In this document: one piece after another, positions 33,201-40,675 of the stretch
Layout of the letters: every line of letters begins with the position of its first letter
Position numbering within the stretch: position 1 is the stretch's first letter
Virus record (IMG/VR): IMGVR_UViG_3300048838_000562
Coordinates: 1-47,932 of that record
Source: a virus
Direction: 5' to 3' (one strand)
Length of the DNA: 47,932 bases
Translations under genes and position numbers: made by a program
The notes under the pieces: model-generated
The model's database searches: none
Told to the model about the DNA's origin: nothing
What the model saw: only the letters and a program-made list of their open reading frames with translations

Positions 33201-36200
33201 AGAGAATAAAATTCCAGGAGAAGAGAAGAGATATAAAAGAACTTAGAAAGAAAACTAACGCTGGTCCGAGAGCATATAAGGCTGAAGATACACAATCCCT
33301 TAAAGAGATTAAAAGGATTAATAAGGAGATTAAAGAACTTCAGAAAGATGCTGTATACAATAAAACAGTAACTGCAGAACTAAAAAACCTAACTGTGTTA
33401 TGGAGACCTTTCGATATTGATGCAGACGAAAGTTACACTAACTACAGATTTTCCGCTAAAGAACTATATGCAGATGCAATAAGTGTTTTGTTTGTACGTC
33501 CAGACATACTAAAGGCAAAGGCTCCTACATTCTTAAAAACATTCCTTGCCTTTGCATATAAGAAACCTAATGTGTTTAATGCATTGCTTGAAACATATGA
33601 CGTACTTTATAAAGGTCCTGAGGCAATAGGGAGCCAAAGAAATAAGAAGTTTATGGAAATGATAGCATCGGGAGAGGATATATTCACCGCTAAGATAGCA
33701 GAGGTCCAAGATTCAAGAACTGGATTAAAGTTCTTAACGAAGTATTTGTTACTAGATGAAAATCAAGCTGTAATAGATAAAGTTAACGAATTGAAAAAGA
33801 AAGGAGTAAACCTATCAGCAGATGAAAATCCAATTCATGCACTTGAGAGTAATAACTATGTAGATGCGAAAATCAAGGCATTTCTTGAGAAGTTTATATT
33901 ACCAATTGAGAAGAGGTTAACAAAAGCTGATGTTACATGGGAGCAATTAGGAGAAATATTATTCCTGGAACGTGTTAGAGATGAGAGGGGGGGATTAGTT
34001 ACTCTTATAGATCTAATAGAAGAGCAGAAACCACAAATAGCGGACCTTATAATAGAAACACTATCTCATATACAAGATATGACTGTGTTTGAACAATATA
34101 CCTATTTAGAGAATCATCTACCTGCTGAGCATTGGGCTGAGATTAAAAGTATTCTACCTGCTGGTATTGCTAATCCATTAGGATATACAACCACAAGTGC
34201 AAAAGAGCAATTGAAGTATCTCAAAGGATTTTATTCTGCTGAGAAGTGGGACCAACTAACAAAAGCTAAAGAAGAGTTTAGACTAGCTAATAAAGAGATA
34301 ATCAGAAGAGCTAAAGATGTTGGATATTACACTCCTGAATTAATAGAGAAGATGGAATCGAATGATTCATACGCTACATTCCAGGTGATTGAGTATTTAG
34401 ATTTATACGTATCTCCTGCTGTACGTGGTCAAAAGGGGACTTTCAAAGATATTGCTAATCCTGCAATATCTACAATCATGAAAAATGTATCAATCATAAC
34501 TGCAATCGAGAGGAACGAAACGAAGAAAAAGATTATAGGGATGCTATCAAAGCACTTTCCAAAAGACATTGAAAAGGCTAGAACTAAATGGATTGGAAAG
34601 GGGCATATGATACTAGATACTAAAGAAGTGGGTAAGGGGACAATTAAGTTAGTTGTTAATGGTAAGTTAGAAGGTTTTAACGTTGATAAATACATAGCTA
34701 ATACAGTAAACATAATGAACAATGATACCCTAGTAAAGATGGGGGCATTGTTGAGTATTCCTAATAAGTTCTATCGTCCAGTTTTCACCTCGTTAAATCT
34801 TGGTTTTCAATCTTTCAACTTTGTAAGAGACTTCACTAGATATTGGAAAAATGTTCCCGATGATACATTAGCTGGAGCTTTAACCTCGTTACCTAGAGCT
34901 TTCTATAGATATGCACAAGCGGCTCCTTCTGCATGGGGTAGAGCCTCAAATAAGCCCGATAAACTAATTGCTGAAATGGATGAGTTGGGAATACTTGGTG
35001 TAACCTGGAATGATATGTTTAACAATCCTGATAAAGCTGACGTACAGATAGATAGAATACTAGTTAAAGCGGACCTGAAGGCTATTAGTCCTAGAAAGAA
35101 ACAAAAACTTTTCATTCGTCCGTTTGCAAAAGTATTAAACGCAGTTGAAACTCTTGGTAACTTTATTGAAACATTACCTAAAGTTGCAGGATATATTGAG
35201 CTTAAAGGGAAGATGCCCGATGCTGAATTAGCAAGGTTCCTTAGAACTCGTGTAGGTTCTCCTGATTTTAGACGTAAGGGGGCGGCTACTCCTGTAACTA
35301 ACAATCTTTTCTTATTCAGTAATGCTATTAAAGAAGGATGGAGGGCTGATTTAGCCTCTGCTACAGACCCTAAAACCAGGGCAGGTTGGGCTTGGAAAAC
35401 TATGCTTGTTAGTCTAATGCCTAAACTATTGATGTTCTTAATTGCTAAGGGCTGGTTAGGTGAAGAGTTGGAGAAGATGATGAATGATGCTAGTGAATAT
35501 GATAAAACAAACTATGTAATGGTCCCTATTGGACGTGCTAAAAATGGTAAAACTGAATTTTTGAGAATACCTCAAGACGAAACTGGTAGGTTCTTAGGGG
35601 GCTTATTCTGGAAAGGACTTAACTTTGCAAGTGATGATGATGTAAATCTTCAAGATCTATTCAATATACTTGATTATGGAGCAGGACAATTCCCTTCAGT
35701 ATCTCCAATATTTACTGGAGCAGGGGCTACAATAAGTTACTTGAGTGGTAGAAATCCATATGATAGTTTTAGAGGTAGGAATGTAATTCCTGATGATGAG
35801 TTTAATGCAGGACCTAAATATTCGGCTCCAATATTCCTAGAGTGGTTAATACAAAATCAAGGGGCTGGAATGATTCTCCCTAATATAAATGCACTTAGAG
35901 ACGTAGAGATAACCAATCTTGAAAAGGTTATCAATGCTCCAATACTTGCTAATACACTTGGTAGATGGATTAAAGTAACAGACCAGGGCAGAAGAGAGGC
36001 AGAATATGAACCTGTACTGGATGAGAGACAATCCAAAGCTGTTGAGAAATTAGAGAAGGAGAAGAGCCTGGAAGGATACGTTGCTCAATTCTTAGAGACT
36101 GATAGAAGTGAAAGCGAGATGAACTATTATATTAGGTTATTTACTGAAGAGGAATTAGGTCCAGGACCATATAAAGGAACTGTTAAAGCACAAGCAACTA

Positions 36201-36406
36201 ACCTGAAGAAGAGTTTCATGAAAGAATATTTCTATCGAACTGGAGAGAAACAATTATCTACCCTAAAATCTCTTGGAAGTAATGCAGAGAAGAGGGCATA
36301 TATCAATTCAGTTAAATACAATATGACTGAAGAAGAGTTTGAAGTATTCCTAAATGAGGCATTGAAGGCTAAATTCATCAGCGAGAATGTATACAACGAG
36401 TTTTGA
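27278..36406 (+). CDS. Giant polyvalent virion/ejected protein with ParB-like, zeta-kinase-like and zincin-like domains, 3042 aa
   Basis: About 19% of the window in one gene. Visible parts: acidic N-terminus; helical region; Glu-rich linker (about 605-700); ParB/sulfiredoxin-like domain with GNHRLKAY (791-798); zeta-toxin-like P-loop kinase with GGPGSGKS (1207-1214) and a downstream INRDATDAFVDGVLKRF stretch; a module ending AFRWSPKNQAWQRQLT (about 1795-1810) known from polyvalent proteins; a zincin-type metalloprotease motif HEIGH (1926-1930); and long helical C-terminal regions with an amphipathic segment (TMLVSLMPKLLMFLIAKG, about 2710). Polyvalent proteins are packed in the virion and enter the cell with the DNA, where domains may counter host defence. 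Position at the end of the head operon fits this. Individual activities are inferred from motifs. Confidence 0.8.
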   Translation: MAYSYKDLYDLYKDDKKVDNVPQSGGAYTFDVLSDIYGAGVTDDNEDYASQLFDPKNVENYKAKQIESDAINQKTTPKDESIQDYEENQENSGIFGKIKNLFSKSKKKYEDLKEPEINISEQEYTYYTPLVLERLNNINKELSEYEKRLQERSPGLKLLDFLSGKGKYNPDAWGEKGEKKDFKTILKESKEDSENFKKEIKTKTQEYKEKDKTFKGEVKNILGNLNENKYSQGLIVPQDQAEETALISEKMKYAEEVSNFLAREDVKTGFWDGLKHSIQEGRFVPFAYNVGQNARMGNMQEVLGKLTDEEREVLDIRAIREKYQGTDELSEYELSLLENMQIDLINSRVDKGIPYGLGESLVDMGRYGLEFAMLGGVAKGITTGAKAIKPIAKILPKSRANSFVSKLAGEMTQTLVQTGINVPAVENKTLEYTLPQHDLVAGENGDMLLKQVSEGDDLLTAFTKGFASVYVETFSEKVGGLITRREAGQVYRTITKRLGLVVKNPENFIQKSVIGRVLSKRNDKTLTVFGEYLKKSGFNGVLQEIFEEEFNEPFQAMLDSREYNDPITTPEGRTRLIMEAIGIGMYGGLLKIPDKTVNQIYKWRDKRQPKPIDIPIEEDEKIPEENLPEVIKEELQNLQQEENVPDELAGIEDIIATDGVTEGVEDGEFDVNELNELEGGPVENDVQEVTESLRNDVTPESDIFQEYNDTESGYFEDEFIGKGTFKEAIDNIGGPDNVERRTIDRTQIKSSENVSLDTERGQRALEEIKSGKRVPIVARPTGPNTFEVEDGNHRLKAYAELRINDIPIITTKIREDQAEVPEGIAVETKEEETTKKTAEQVATELIENYVKRGDDMSSLHSLGKAGPGYRAEVKKDMILIQELNGEEVDIRFPLKKIYNSIKQNEETSQESKKEPVKEKQKKPAKKKNYFGDNSFKGQKDYPTFDKPPLLDRENQSFYEEGSKSNKPDIMEMGEKSSNKSSDFVKGEMNKLKALRKEQLDLRKLKAEGKIDDAQLLTRWREIDKEVQEGLDYMEQMEMGEKIWKGHEDSYKLTRDEFVDIGLEYYKKTDKEYKETKDKGWFERTTRNDLIASYNQLVLKDKAGTYRDKAKLLDIDLPETFSSKLQEQSLLELVNNSEKLINEYIEKFTKPSGNIHVNGDNAKTLFTGYTKTGDTHFDIAGGNLAKLVYRKALELQKDDIRNILFSSGGPGSGKSSVTDDIQDLYSIYFDSNLGNMERGLQRIDEALAYKKRIDIMHINRDATDAFVDGVLKRFKNGDKRTVPVTTHVNQHIVAIDVMKELVKRFNKSREVKTIVFNNNLGYKKHEEVDPSYLDNIQYDKDSLINKLNDHVRQKYNEGELTKDEAIPLLGGEENLTQGGIEQGARERGREDKTVPIEQEKEQPEPVDQLQLKKDIMGELLFELSHGLEANPGKMRTGNGDTIDYKWYGARSFYPSWVPEHLHDKKVTEAVLDKLNSDNPKLIKLRKDSKAEEMLNLYKAEARRRYREKMYQLGYGAEEPTSTNPLEGIEDDIPLDLAIRAHEGTSYSPEKRGQSRVDEYIDIMKSDYELLKKYADTKEKVNQLNEMFERYREGYKKRTLDMLSSHSRIVSSMISGPARFPTSTMRKRNDSYDNKVRESIEYRDKVLAKIKNTLNPTTSAVISQSDPDALVKLKERLKALEGWHEKMVQINKIVRSGKDIEQKLEKLELSEKIKDQILIKGGELNNGIPAYVLRNNKGKIKQVRDRITRLEKIKSIEPTETPFDGGKIFMNTEEARLQILFDSKPDSTTRDKLKKNAFRWSPKNQAWQRQLTMNAIRATEQLFNIQIKRGKVKPISSSVDASIGMYAKDEDIPLNFTPEEITNKMLDHVPPSIQMPEMANIFRQLTNGNFIEIRNKMGRKLGFHRTGTIKMLGKLFIDERQATKILAHEIGHLIDYLPTKTMKRGNLLGRLATLSRYMKGKLINEEKQKKVESLVDERIKFQEKRRDIKELRKKTNAGPRAYKAEDTQSLKEIKRINKEIKELQKDAVYNKTVTAELKNLTVLWRPFDIDADESYTNYRFSAKELYADAISVLFVRPDILKAKAPTFLKTFLAFAYKKPNVFNALLETYDVLYKGPEAIGSQRNKKFMEMIASGEDIFTAKIAEVQDSRTGLKFLTKYLLLDENQAVIDKVNELKKKGVNLSADENPIHALESNNYVDAKIKAFLEKFILPIEKRLTKADVTWEQLGEILFLERVRDERGGLVTLIDLIEEQKPQIADLIIETLSHIQDMTVFEQYTYLENHLPAEHWAEIKSILPAGIANPLGYTTTSAKEQLKYLKGFYSAEKWDQLTKAKEEFRLANKEIIRRAKDVGYYTPELIEKMESNDSYATFQVIEYLDLYVSPAVRGQKGTFKDIANPAISTIMKNVSIITAIERNETKKKIIGMLSKHFPKDIEKARTKWIGKGHMILDTKEVGKGTIKLVVNGKLEGFNVDKYIANTVNIMNNDTLVKMGALLSIPNKFYRPVFTSLNLGFQSFNFVRDFTRYWKNVPDDTLAGALTSLPRAFYRYAQAAPSAWGRASNKPDKLIAEMDELGILGVTWNDMFNNPDKADVQIDRILVKADLKAISPRKKQKLFIRPFAKVLNAVETLGNFIETLPKVAGYIELKGKMPDAELARFLRTRVGSPDFRRKGAATPVTNNLFLFSNAIKEGWRADLASATDPKTRAGWAWKTMLVSLMPKLLMFLIAKGWLGEELEKMMNDASEYDKTNYVMVPIGRAKNGKTEFLRIPQDETGRFLGGLFWKGLNFASDDDVNLQDLFNILDYGAGQFPSVSPIFTGAGATISYLSGRNPYDSFRGRNVIPDDEFNAGPKYSAPIFLEWLIQNQGAGMILPNINALRDVEITNLEKVINAPILANTLGRWIKVTDQGRREAEYEPVLDERQSKAVEKLEKEKSLEGYVAQFLETDRSESEMNYYIRLFTEEELGPGPYKGTVKAQATNLKKSFMKEYFYRTGEKQLSTLKSLGSNAEKRAYINSVKYNMTEEEFEVFLNEALKAKFISENVYNEF

Positions 36407-36479
36407 AGTAGGTATAAAGTATCATCTAAGATAAGTAAACCGCTTTTAGGGCTAAATAAACTCCCCACAATGCGTTCAG

Positions 36480-36502
36480 AGGGTAAAAAATAAGGGTACC
36501 CT
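36480..36502. terminator. Weak hairpin between convergent operons
   Basis: AGGGTA (36480-36485) pairs with TACCCT (36497-36502) in the 116-base gap between the giant gene and the minus-strand tail genes. It lies beside the palindrome AGGGTACCCT. There is no clear T run on either strand. Position is the main support. Confidence 0.3.
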
Positions 36503-36522
36503 AATTGGACTCGTTGCTAAAC

Positions 36523-36993
36523 CTAACTAACCTCCTCCATTGAAAGTATCAAATCAAACATATAATCGTGGATGATGAATTCATCTATTGGTGTTTCATC
36601 CCATACCATAGTATCCCAATTAAATTCACGTGATAATCCTAATCTATGAACTCTAGCCTCTATGTATACCGCTACAGAATCTGCAAAACAATTGAAACTC
36701 TCTTCAGTAGATACAATTACTAACCCTTCTGGATCATTGTAATATTCTCCCCATGTTGAAGGTATGTTGATATACTTATCTGACATGGTATGAGTGAATA
36801 CCATCACGTTAGGTATATATCCGTAATTGTGTGTATAAACAATCTGAGCATAGTTTCCAGTATCGTAAGTAGTAAGTGGTATAGAGATTTTACCTCTAAT
36901 AAGAAATGATGGTTTGATTGATGAGAATACCTTGTCCTGATAATTATCATCGTTTACGTTACTATTCAGTTGTGATATGTTGGCTCCAAACAT
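36523..36993 (-). CDS. Tail-region structural protein, 156 aa
   Basis: The last gene of the minus-strand tail operon. A beta-rich central part (IPLTTYDTGNYAQIVYTHNYGYIPNVMVFTH) resembles one found in the 182-aa product at 37627-38175 (YAQVKIPHNVGKTPMFIAYTQH), which suggests a shared domain. No signal peptide. Probably a virion-surface or distal tail component. Confidence 0.6.
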   Translation of the reverse strand: MFGANISQLNSNVNDDNYQDKVFSSIKPSFLIRGKISIPLTTYDTGNYAQIVYTHNYGYIPNVMVFTHTMSDKYINIPSTWGEYYNDPEGLVIVSTEESFNCFADSVAVYIEARVHRLGLSREFNWDTMVWDETPIDEFIIHDYMFDLILSMEEVS

Positions 36994-36999
36994 AGTGTA

Positions 37000-37617
37000 T
37001 TAAATAAACCATGAAATAAATCCTCTCGGTGTTGACATTCCTGTTGGGTGCCATAGGAGAACATAACCATCTGTGTGTCTAACGCTGATTTGAAACCACC
37101 CAGCTGTACCCGCTGTACCTGCTGTATACAATGTATATGTCGGTAGATAATTGGAATCTATTGTACAAATATGAGTGTGAGTAGCTCCACTAAAAGTTCC
37201 AGAAATATCAAAATGAAGCATTACTAATCTAGCTGTACTCATGTATGAAAGGACTGCATTTCCTGTGAATCCTCCGTTGAGTGTATTGCTTATATTTGTA
37301 ATTCCTGGGACGAATTGGTTTATATGATCATCTACAAAAAAATCTCTCACATTAGAATTAGCTGGATGGTCCTGTGCGTTTGTACCATATAAACCCCTCC
37401 CATCATCCGCAATTGTTAGCGTATTGCCTGATTTTGACAGTACATATAGAACCTCTCTCTTATGAGGAATATCATATTCTACCTCCAATAATCCCCCTTC
37501 ACTTTCAATTTTTGTGGGGTCATAAACATCAAAAGCTAAATCGTTACTATCGAAAGGTGTAGTTGTAGAGGTTCTAATATAGTTTCCTGCTACTCTAATT
37601 TGGTCTGGTATATTCAT
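37000..37617 (-). CDS. Tail-region structural protein, 205 aa
   Basis: A beta-rich protein with an N-terminal part typical of short tail proteins (VLSKSGNTLTIADDGRGLYGTNA) and a C-terminal part rich in Thr, His and Gly (FDISGTFSGATHTHICTID). The gap to the next gene is six bases. Likely a spike or fibre component by context. Confidence 0.6.
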   Translation of the reverse strand: MNIPDQIRVAGNYIRTSTTTPFDSNDLAFDVYDPTKIESEGGLLEVEYDIPHKREVLYVLSKSGNTLTIADDGRGLYGTNAQDHPANSNVRDFFVDDHINQFVPGITNISNTLNGGFTGNAVLSYMSTARLVMLHFDISGTFSGATHTHICTIDSNYLPTYTLYTAGTAGTAGWFQISVRHTDGYVLLWHPTGMSTPRGFISWFI

Positions 37618-37626
37618 TTTTACATA

Positions 37627-38175
37627 TTAAGAATTAAAAGGTTTTGCTACTATGCTTTGTCCAACTATTGAGTTTCCTGCGAATCCATCCCCAACTACAT
37701 TGTATTCATTCTGTGTTTGAGGTTCATCAAAGATGAAGTAAAAGAAATCCAATCTTTCGTATAAATCAGTCGGTGAAGTAATAGTCCAGGTGAAGTAGAT
37801 ATACTTATCATCGGTGTATGCTTTGTACTCGTTTGTAATTTCAATATAATCATATGTTGCATCAATGCTTAGTATATCGGTCCAGCTGAACTGCTTGAAA
37901 CTCTCAACTTTTGTAGATGTTTCCGCTATAGTGTGATGTTGTGTATATGCTATGAACATGGGTGTTTTTCCCACGTTATGAGGGATTTTCACTTGAGCAT
38001 ATAAAACTGGGGTGTACTGTATAGTAGGGTCTATTTGTCTAGCAAGTAATACTTGATGATATCCAGTTTGCCCCACCTTCAAAGCAGGAAATTCAGAAGT
38101 GAAACGTAACTCGTTATAGTCTGCAAGGTGTATGTCTTTTCCCTGTTGTGATATCTTTATTGCATAATTACTCAT
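37627..38175 (-). CDS. Tail-region structural protein, 182 aa
   Basis: Overlaps the 707-aa gene end by four bases (ATGA) and so is probably translated with it. A beta-rich body contains KIPHNVGKTPMFIAYTQHHT, similar to the 156-aa protein. The N-terminal MSNYAIKISQQGKDIH opening also matches DYTIKISLEGNAVN near the C-terminus of the 707-aa protein, so a shared attachment module is likely. Confidence 0.6.
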   Translation of the reverse strand: MSNYAIKISQQGKDIHLADYNELRFTSEFPALKVGQTGYHQVLLARQIDPTIQYTPVLYAQVKIPHNVGKTPMFIAYTQHHTIAETSTKVESFKQFSWTDILSIDATYDYIEITNEYKAYTDDKYIYFTWTITSPTDLYERLDFFYFIFDEPQTQNEYNVVGDGFAGNSIVGQSIVAKPFNS

Positions 38176-40295
38176 CCTGTCTTTGTATTATTGTAAAATA
38201 TTCTATAGAACCCTTCAGAAGGGCTTAGGTGTTCAGACATATCCAGTTCTGTACCCACTAACCCGAATCTGTAGTTCCCTGAACGTGTAAAGGACATGGC
38301 AAGGGGCATCCCTAATGAATAACCTATGTCAATATCTTGGTCTGATAACCCTGAACTAATCTCTTTTAGTGATTGTCTATTGTCGATAATCGCATGAGCA
38401 TACTCTGGTAAATTCTCGTTGTTGACTGCATTACCTTCCAGGGATATCTTAATCGTATAATCTAATGAAGGTGTTACAGTTTCCTCTGTAAGATCTAGAC
38501 TAAATGCAGACTCAAAAACAACAAAAGAGAAAGTCTCGCTAGTATGCGCTCTTTCGCTATCTGATATTTGGTCCTCTTCTGAATATATGCCGAATTGTGT
38601 TGTTGAGTTTGTACCCGAACCTCTAGCCCACCCACCATCAGACCCATTTCCAGTATTTTGAGATGCAATAACTATAGGAGCCACGCTATAGGTATTAGCG
38701 TAATTGATAACATAAGCAGTATCATCTACACCGCAATTCACACCTGGTGAACCCTTCTTTGTTTCCATTAATAAATCAATAGAATCGTGTAGTGTAAATG
38801 AACCATTTGCATCATCAATAGCTATCCAATTCATATAACAAGGAACATCTGAATATCCGTTTGATGTTGTTAAACCAGCCTTCTCAATTACACACTTGAA
38901 GTCTGTAGTAGTTACTCCAAAACCTAATACAGTTCCGCTTGTGTGCCAACTAGCACCGCAACTATGTAATAGAATAGGGGTAGAACTGAAGGCGCTATAA
39001 AATGGTATTGTAGTTCCAGTATAAGCCTCTACTGTTTCATGGTATTCTAAACTGGATGCTTTTCCAGCTTGGATATGTAACCCATTGGGTAATGTCCAAT
39101 CTCCAGCCTCTACCACTATGTAGGATATCTTCTCTGCATTTGCTCCTAGAGATGAACTAGCATTTTGTATATTAATAATAAATCCTTTACTCAATCCCTC
39201 CACGTCTCTCATATTGATAAGATACGATGAGGCGAACTGATAGCCCTCTAAACTATCATCTATCAATGTTTGAACTATCATTGAACCTGTATTATTCCTG
39301 GTCTGTATAAATGCTACAACTACTGGATTTATATAGTTATTCTGAAATTCTACAAACACCGAGTGGTCATATATTGAACCTTCGCTATTTACTTGTCCTA
39401 CCTCCATCTTAAACCCATTGGTTGTATGGCAATCTCTCCATGCAATGTGTTTAGAGAAAACAACAAACCCGAAACTTTCGTCATTATGGCTCCTCTCACT
39501 ATCTCCCACCTGGTCCTCTTCAGCATAGACTCTTGTTCTTGTTGTGTTGGTTGCTGTAGCTGAGGCTCTACTCCATGCTCCATCTGTATCATTAGAACTA
39601 TTCATCTTAGCTATTACATAGGGAGTAGAAGAATAGGTGTTTGAGAAGGTATATTCATGATAAGTATTATCTACACCATCAGATGCTCCGTTATTTTCTA
39701 CATCTACTTCCATTTTTACAGTTTGTCCATGATCAAACACAAAATTTCCTCCTGTATTCTCAAATGCAATCCAATTTATTGTTTCTACTGAAAGGTCGGT
39801 AGCTGTACCGCCTTTTTCTTGTGTTATTTCAAAACCAGTTGATGCAATACTCAATATGGCACTACTACAGAAATTAGGGCTATTCTGGCCCGAAATTTGG
39901 TGTATTACTACTGGAGCTGTTGAAAATGCATCTGAAAATGTAATTTTATCCCCTAAATAAGAATTTCCTGAGTAATGTTGATGTTGTGTAGATGTTTTTC
40001 CAGCTTTAATTTTCTTGCCTGAAGGTAGTGTCCACTCTCCAGCCTCTACAATCATATAATTAATATCTTCAGTTCCATGTGTACCGAGGCTAGGTTCTTG
40101 TGTAAAGATTTTACAACTGTTACTTGTTACATCATGAACTCTAACATCAATAGATTCTCCATTATTTCTAGTAGCGATATATGCCACTATGATAGGGTCT
40201 ACGTAATGGAATTTGAACGTAATAGTTTGCTCCACTCCGTTATCGATGGTATCTGATATTGTGATTGTGCCTGTCTCTATTTTGAATTCATTCAT
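38172..40295 (-). CDS. Tail fibre/spike protein with internally repeated beta domains (H-type-lectin-like), 707 aa
   Basis: The protein has two tandem halves of about 290 residues. Each has PVVxAxI.TRNN, then SYIVVEAGDWTLPxGxxIxAGK, SxAFSxxPxxxH, and SEEDQxxDSERxHxxExFxFVVF. The strand pattern, with PVV and A-I-TRN motifs, resembles H-type lectin-like and tail-spike beta sandwiches that bind sugars. The C-terminal part (about 600-707) differs and contains DYTIKISLEGN, shared with the next gene. Probably a host-binding or adaptor fibre. It lies outside the part of the locus that differs between versions A and B. Confidence 0.65.
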   Translation of the reverse strand: MNEFKIETGTITISDTIDNGVEQTITFKFHYVDPIIVAYIATRNNGESIDVRVHDVTSNSCKIFTQEPSLGTHGTEDINYMIVEAGEWTLPSGKKIKAGKTSTQHQHYSGNSYLGDKITFSDAFSTAPVVIHQISGQNSPNFCSSAILSIASTGFEITQEKGGTATDLSVETINWIAFENTGGNFVFDHGQTVKMEVDVENNGASDGVDNTYHEYTFSNTYSSTPYVIAKMNSSNDTDGAWSRASATATNTTRTRVYAEEDQVGDSERSHNDESFGFVVFSKHIAWRDCHTTNGFKMEVGQVNSEGSIYDHSVFVEFQNNYINPVVVAFIQTRNNTGSMIVQTLIDDSLEGYQFASSYLINMRDVEGLSKGFIINIQNASSSLGANAEKISYIVVEAGDWTLPNGLHIQAGKASSLEYHETVEAYTGTTIPFYSAFSSTPILLHSCGASWHTSGTVLGFGVTTTDFKCVIEKAGLTTSNGYSDVPCYMNWIAIDDANGSFTLHDSIDLLMETKKGSPGVNCGVDDTAYVINYANTYSVAPIVIASQNTGNGSDGGWARGSGTNSTTQFGIYSEEDQISDSERAHTSETFSFVVFESAFSLDLTEETVTPSLDYTIKISLEGNAVNNENLPEYAHAIIDNRQSLKEISSGLSDQDIDIGYSLGMPLAMSFTRSGNYRFGLVGTELDMSEHLSPSEGFYRIFYNNTKTG

Positions 40296-40308
40296 TTTAT
40301 AAATTTTA

Positions 40309-40342
40309 GGGTAACACTAACTTAGTGAAACATATGTTACCC
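40309..40342. promoter_or_regulatory. Mutually exclusive hairpins between tail genes
   Basis: GGGTAACA (40309-40316) pairs with TGTTACCC (40335-40342). The inner perfect hairpin CACTAA-C-TTAGTG (40315-40327) competes for two bases of the first arm. A further TGTTACC (40351-40357) can also pair with the first arm. The 107-base gap lies just before the 707-aa gene start on the minus strand, so it may modulate its expression. Confidence 0.4.
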
Positions 40343-40402
40343 TCATCGAATGTTACCTAGATATATTAAATTGTCCTTAACAGTCCTAAAACTTGACATT
40401 TA

Positions 40403-40675
40403 TTAAACTTTCCCAATATACATCCTATCTGTAGTACCATCATTCCAGGTCATGTTTCCGTTTATATCCATCCTGAATGGTGCTGTAATAAACGTTCTAC
40501 TACCACTCCATAAACCCTCTTTTCCCATTTTAATACTTGCTGAACCCTCTCCAATTGTTAGCTTTCTTGTGTTTGAAAGAAAATTGTTCTGGTCCCCTGA
40601 CTGAATGTCCTGGTCCCTCTCCATCGGATTAAAATCTCCAATATCAGTAAACACTTTGTTATTAATTATTTTCAT
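40403..40675 (-). CDS. Small tail-region protein, 90 aa
   Basis: A short, mostly beta protein (MGKEGLWSGSRTFITAPFRMDINGNMTW). The ...ITAPFRMDINGNMTWNDGT ending is typical of phage structural modules at the tips of fibres. It overlaps the 605-aa gene end by four bases. Function is inferred only from position. Confidence 0.6.
   Translation of the reverse strand: MKIINNKVFTDIGDFNPMERDQDIQSGDQNNFLSNTRKLTIGEGSASIKMGKEGLWSGSRTFITAPFRMDINGNMTWNDGTTDRMYIGKV

Noticed and set aside
40392-40397. TTGACA as a plus-strand promoter
   Set aside because: No gene follows on the plus strand and no good -10 box is at the right distance.
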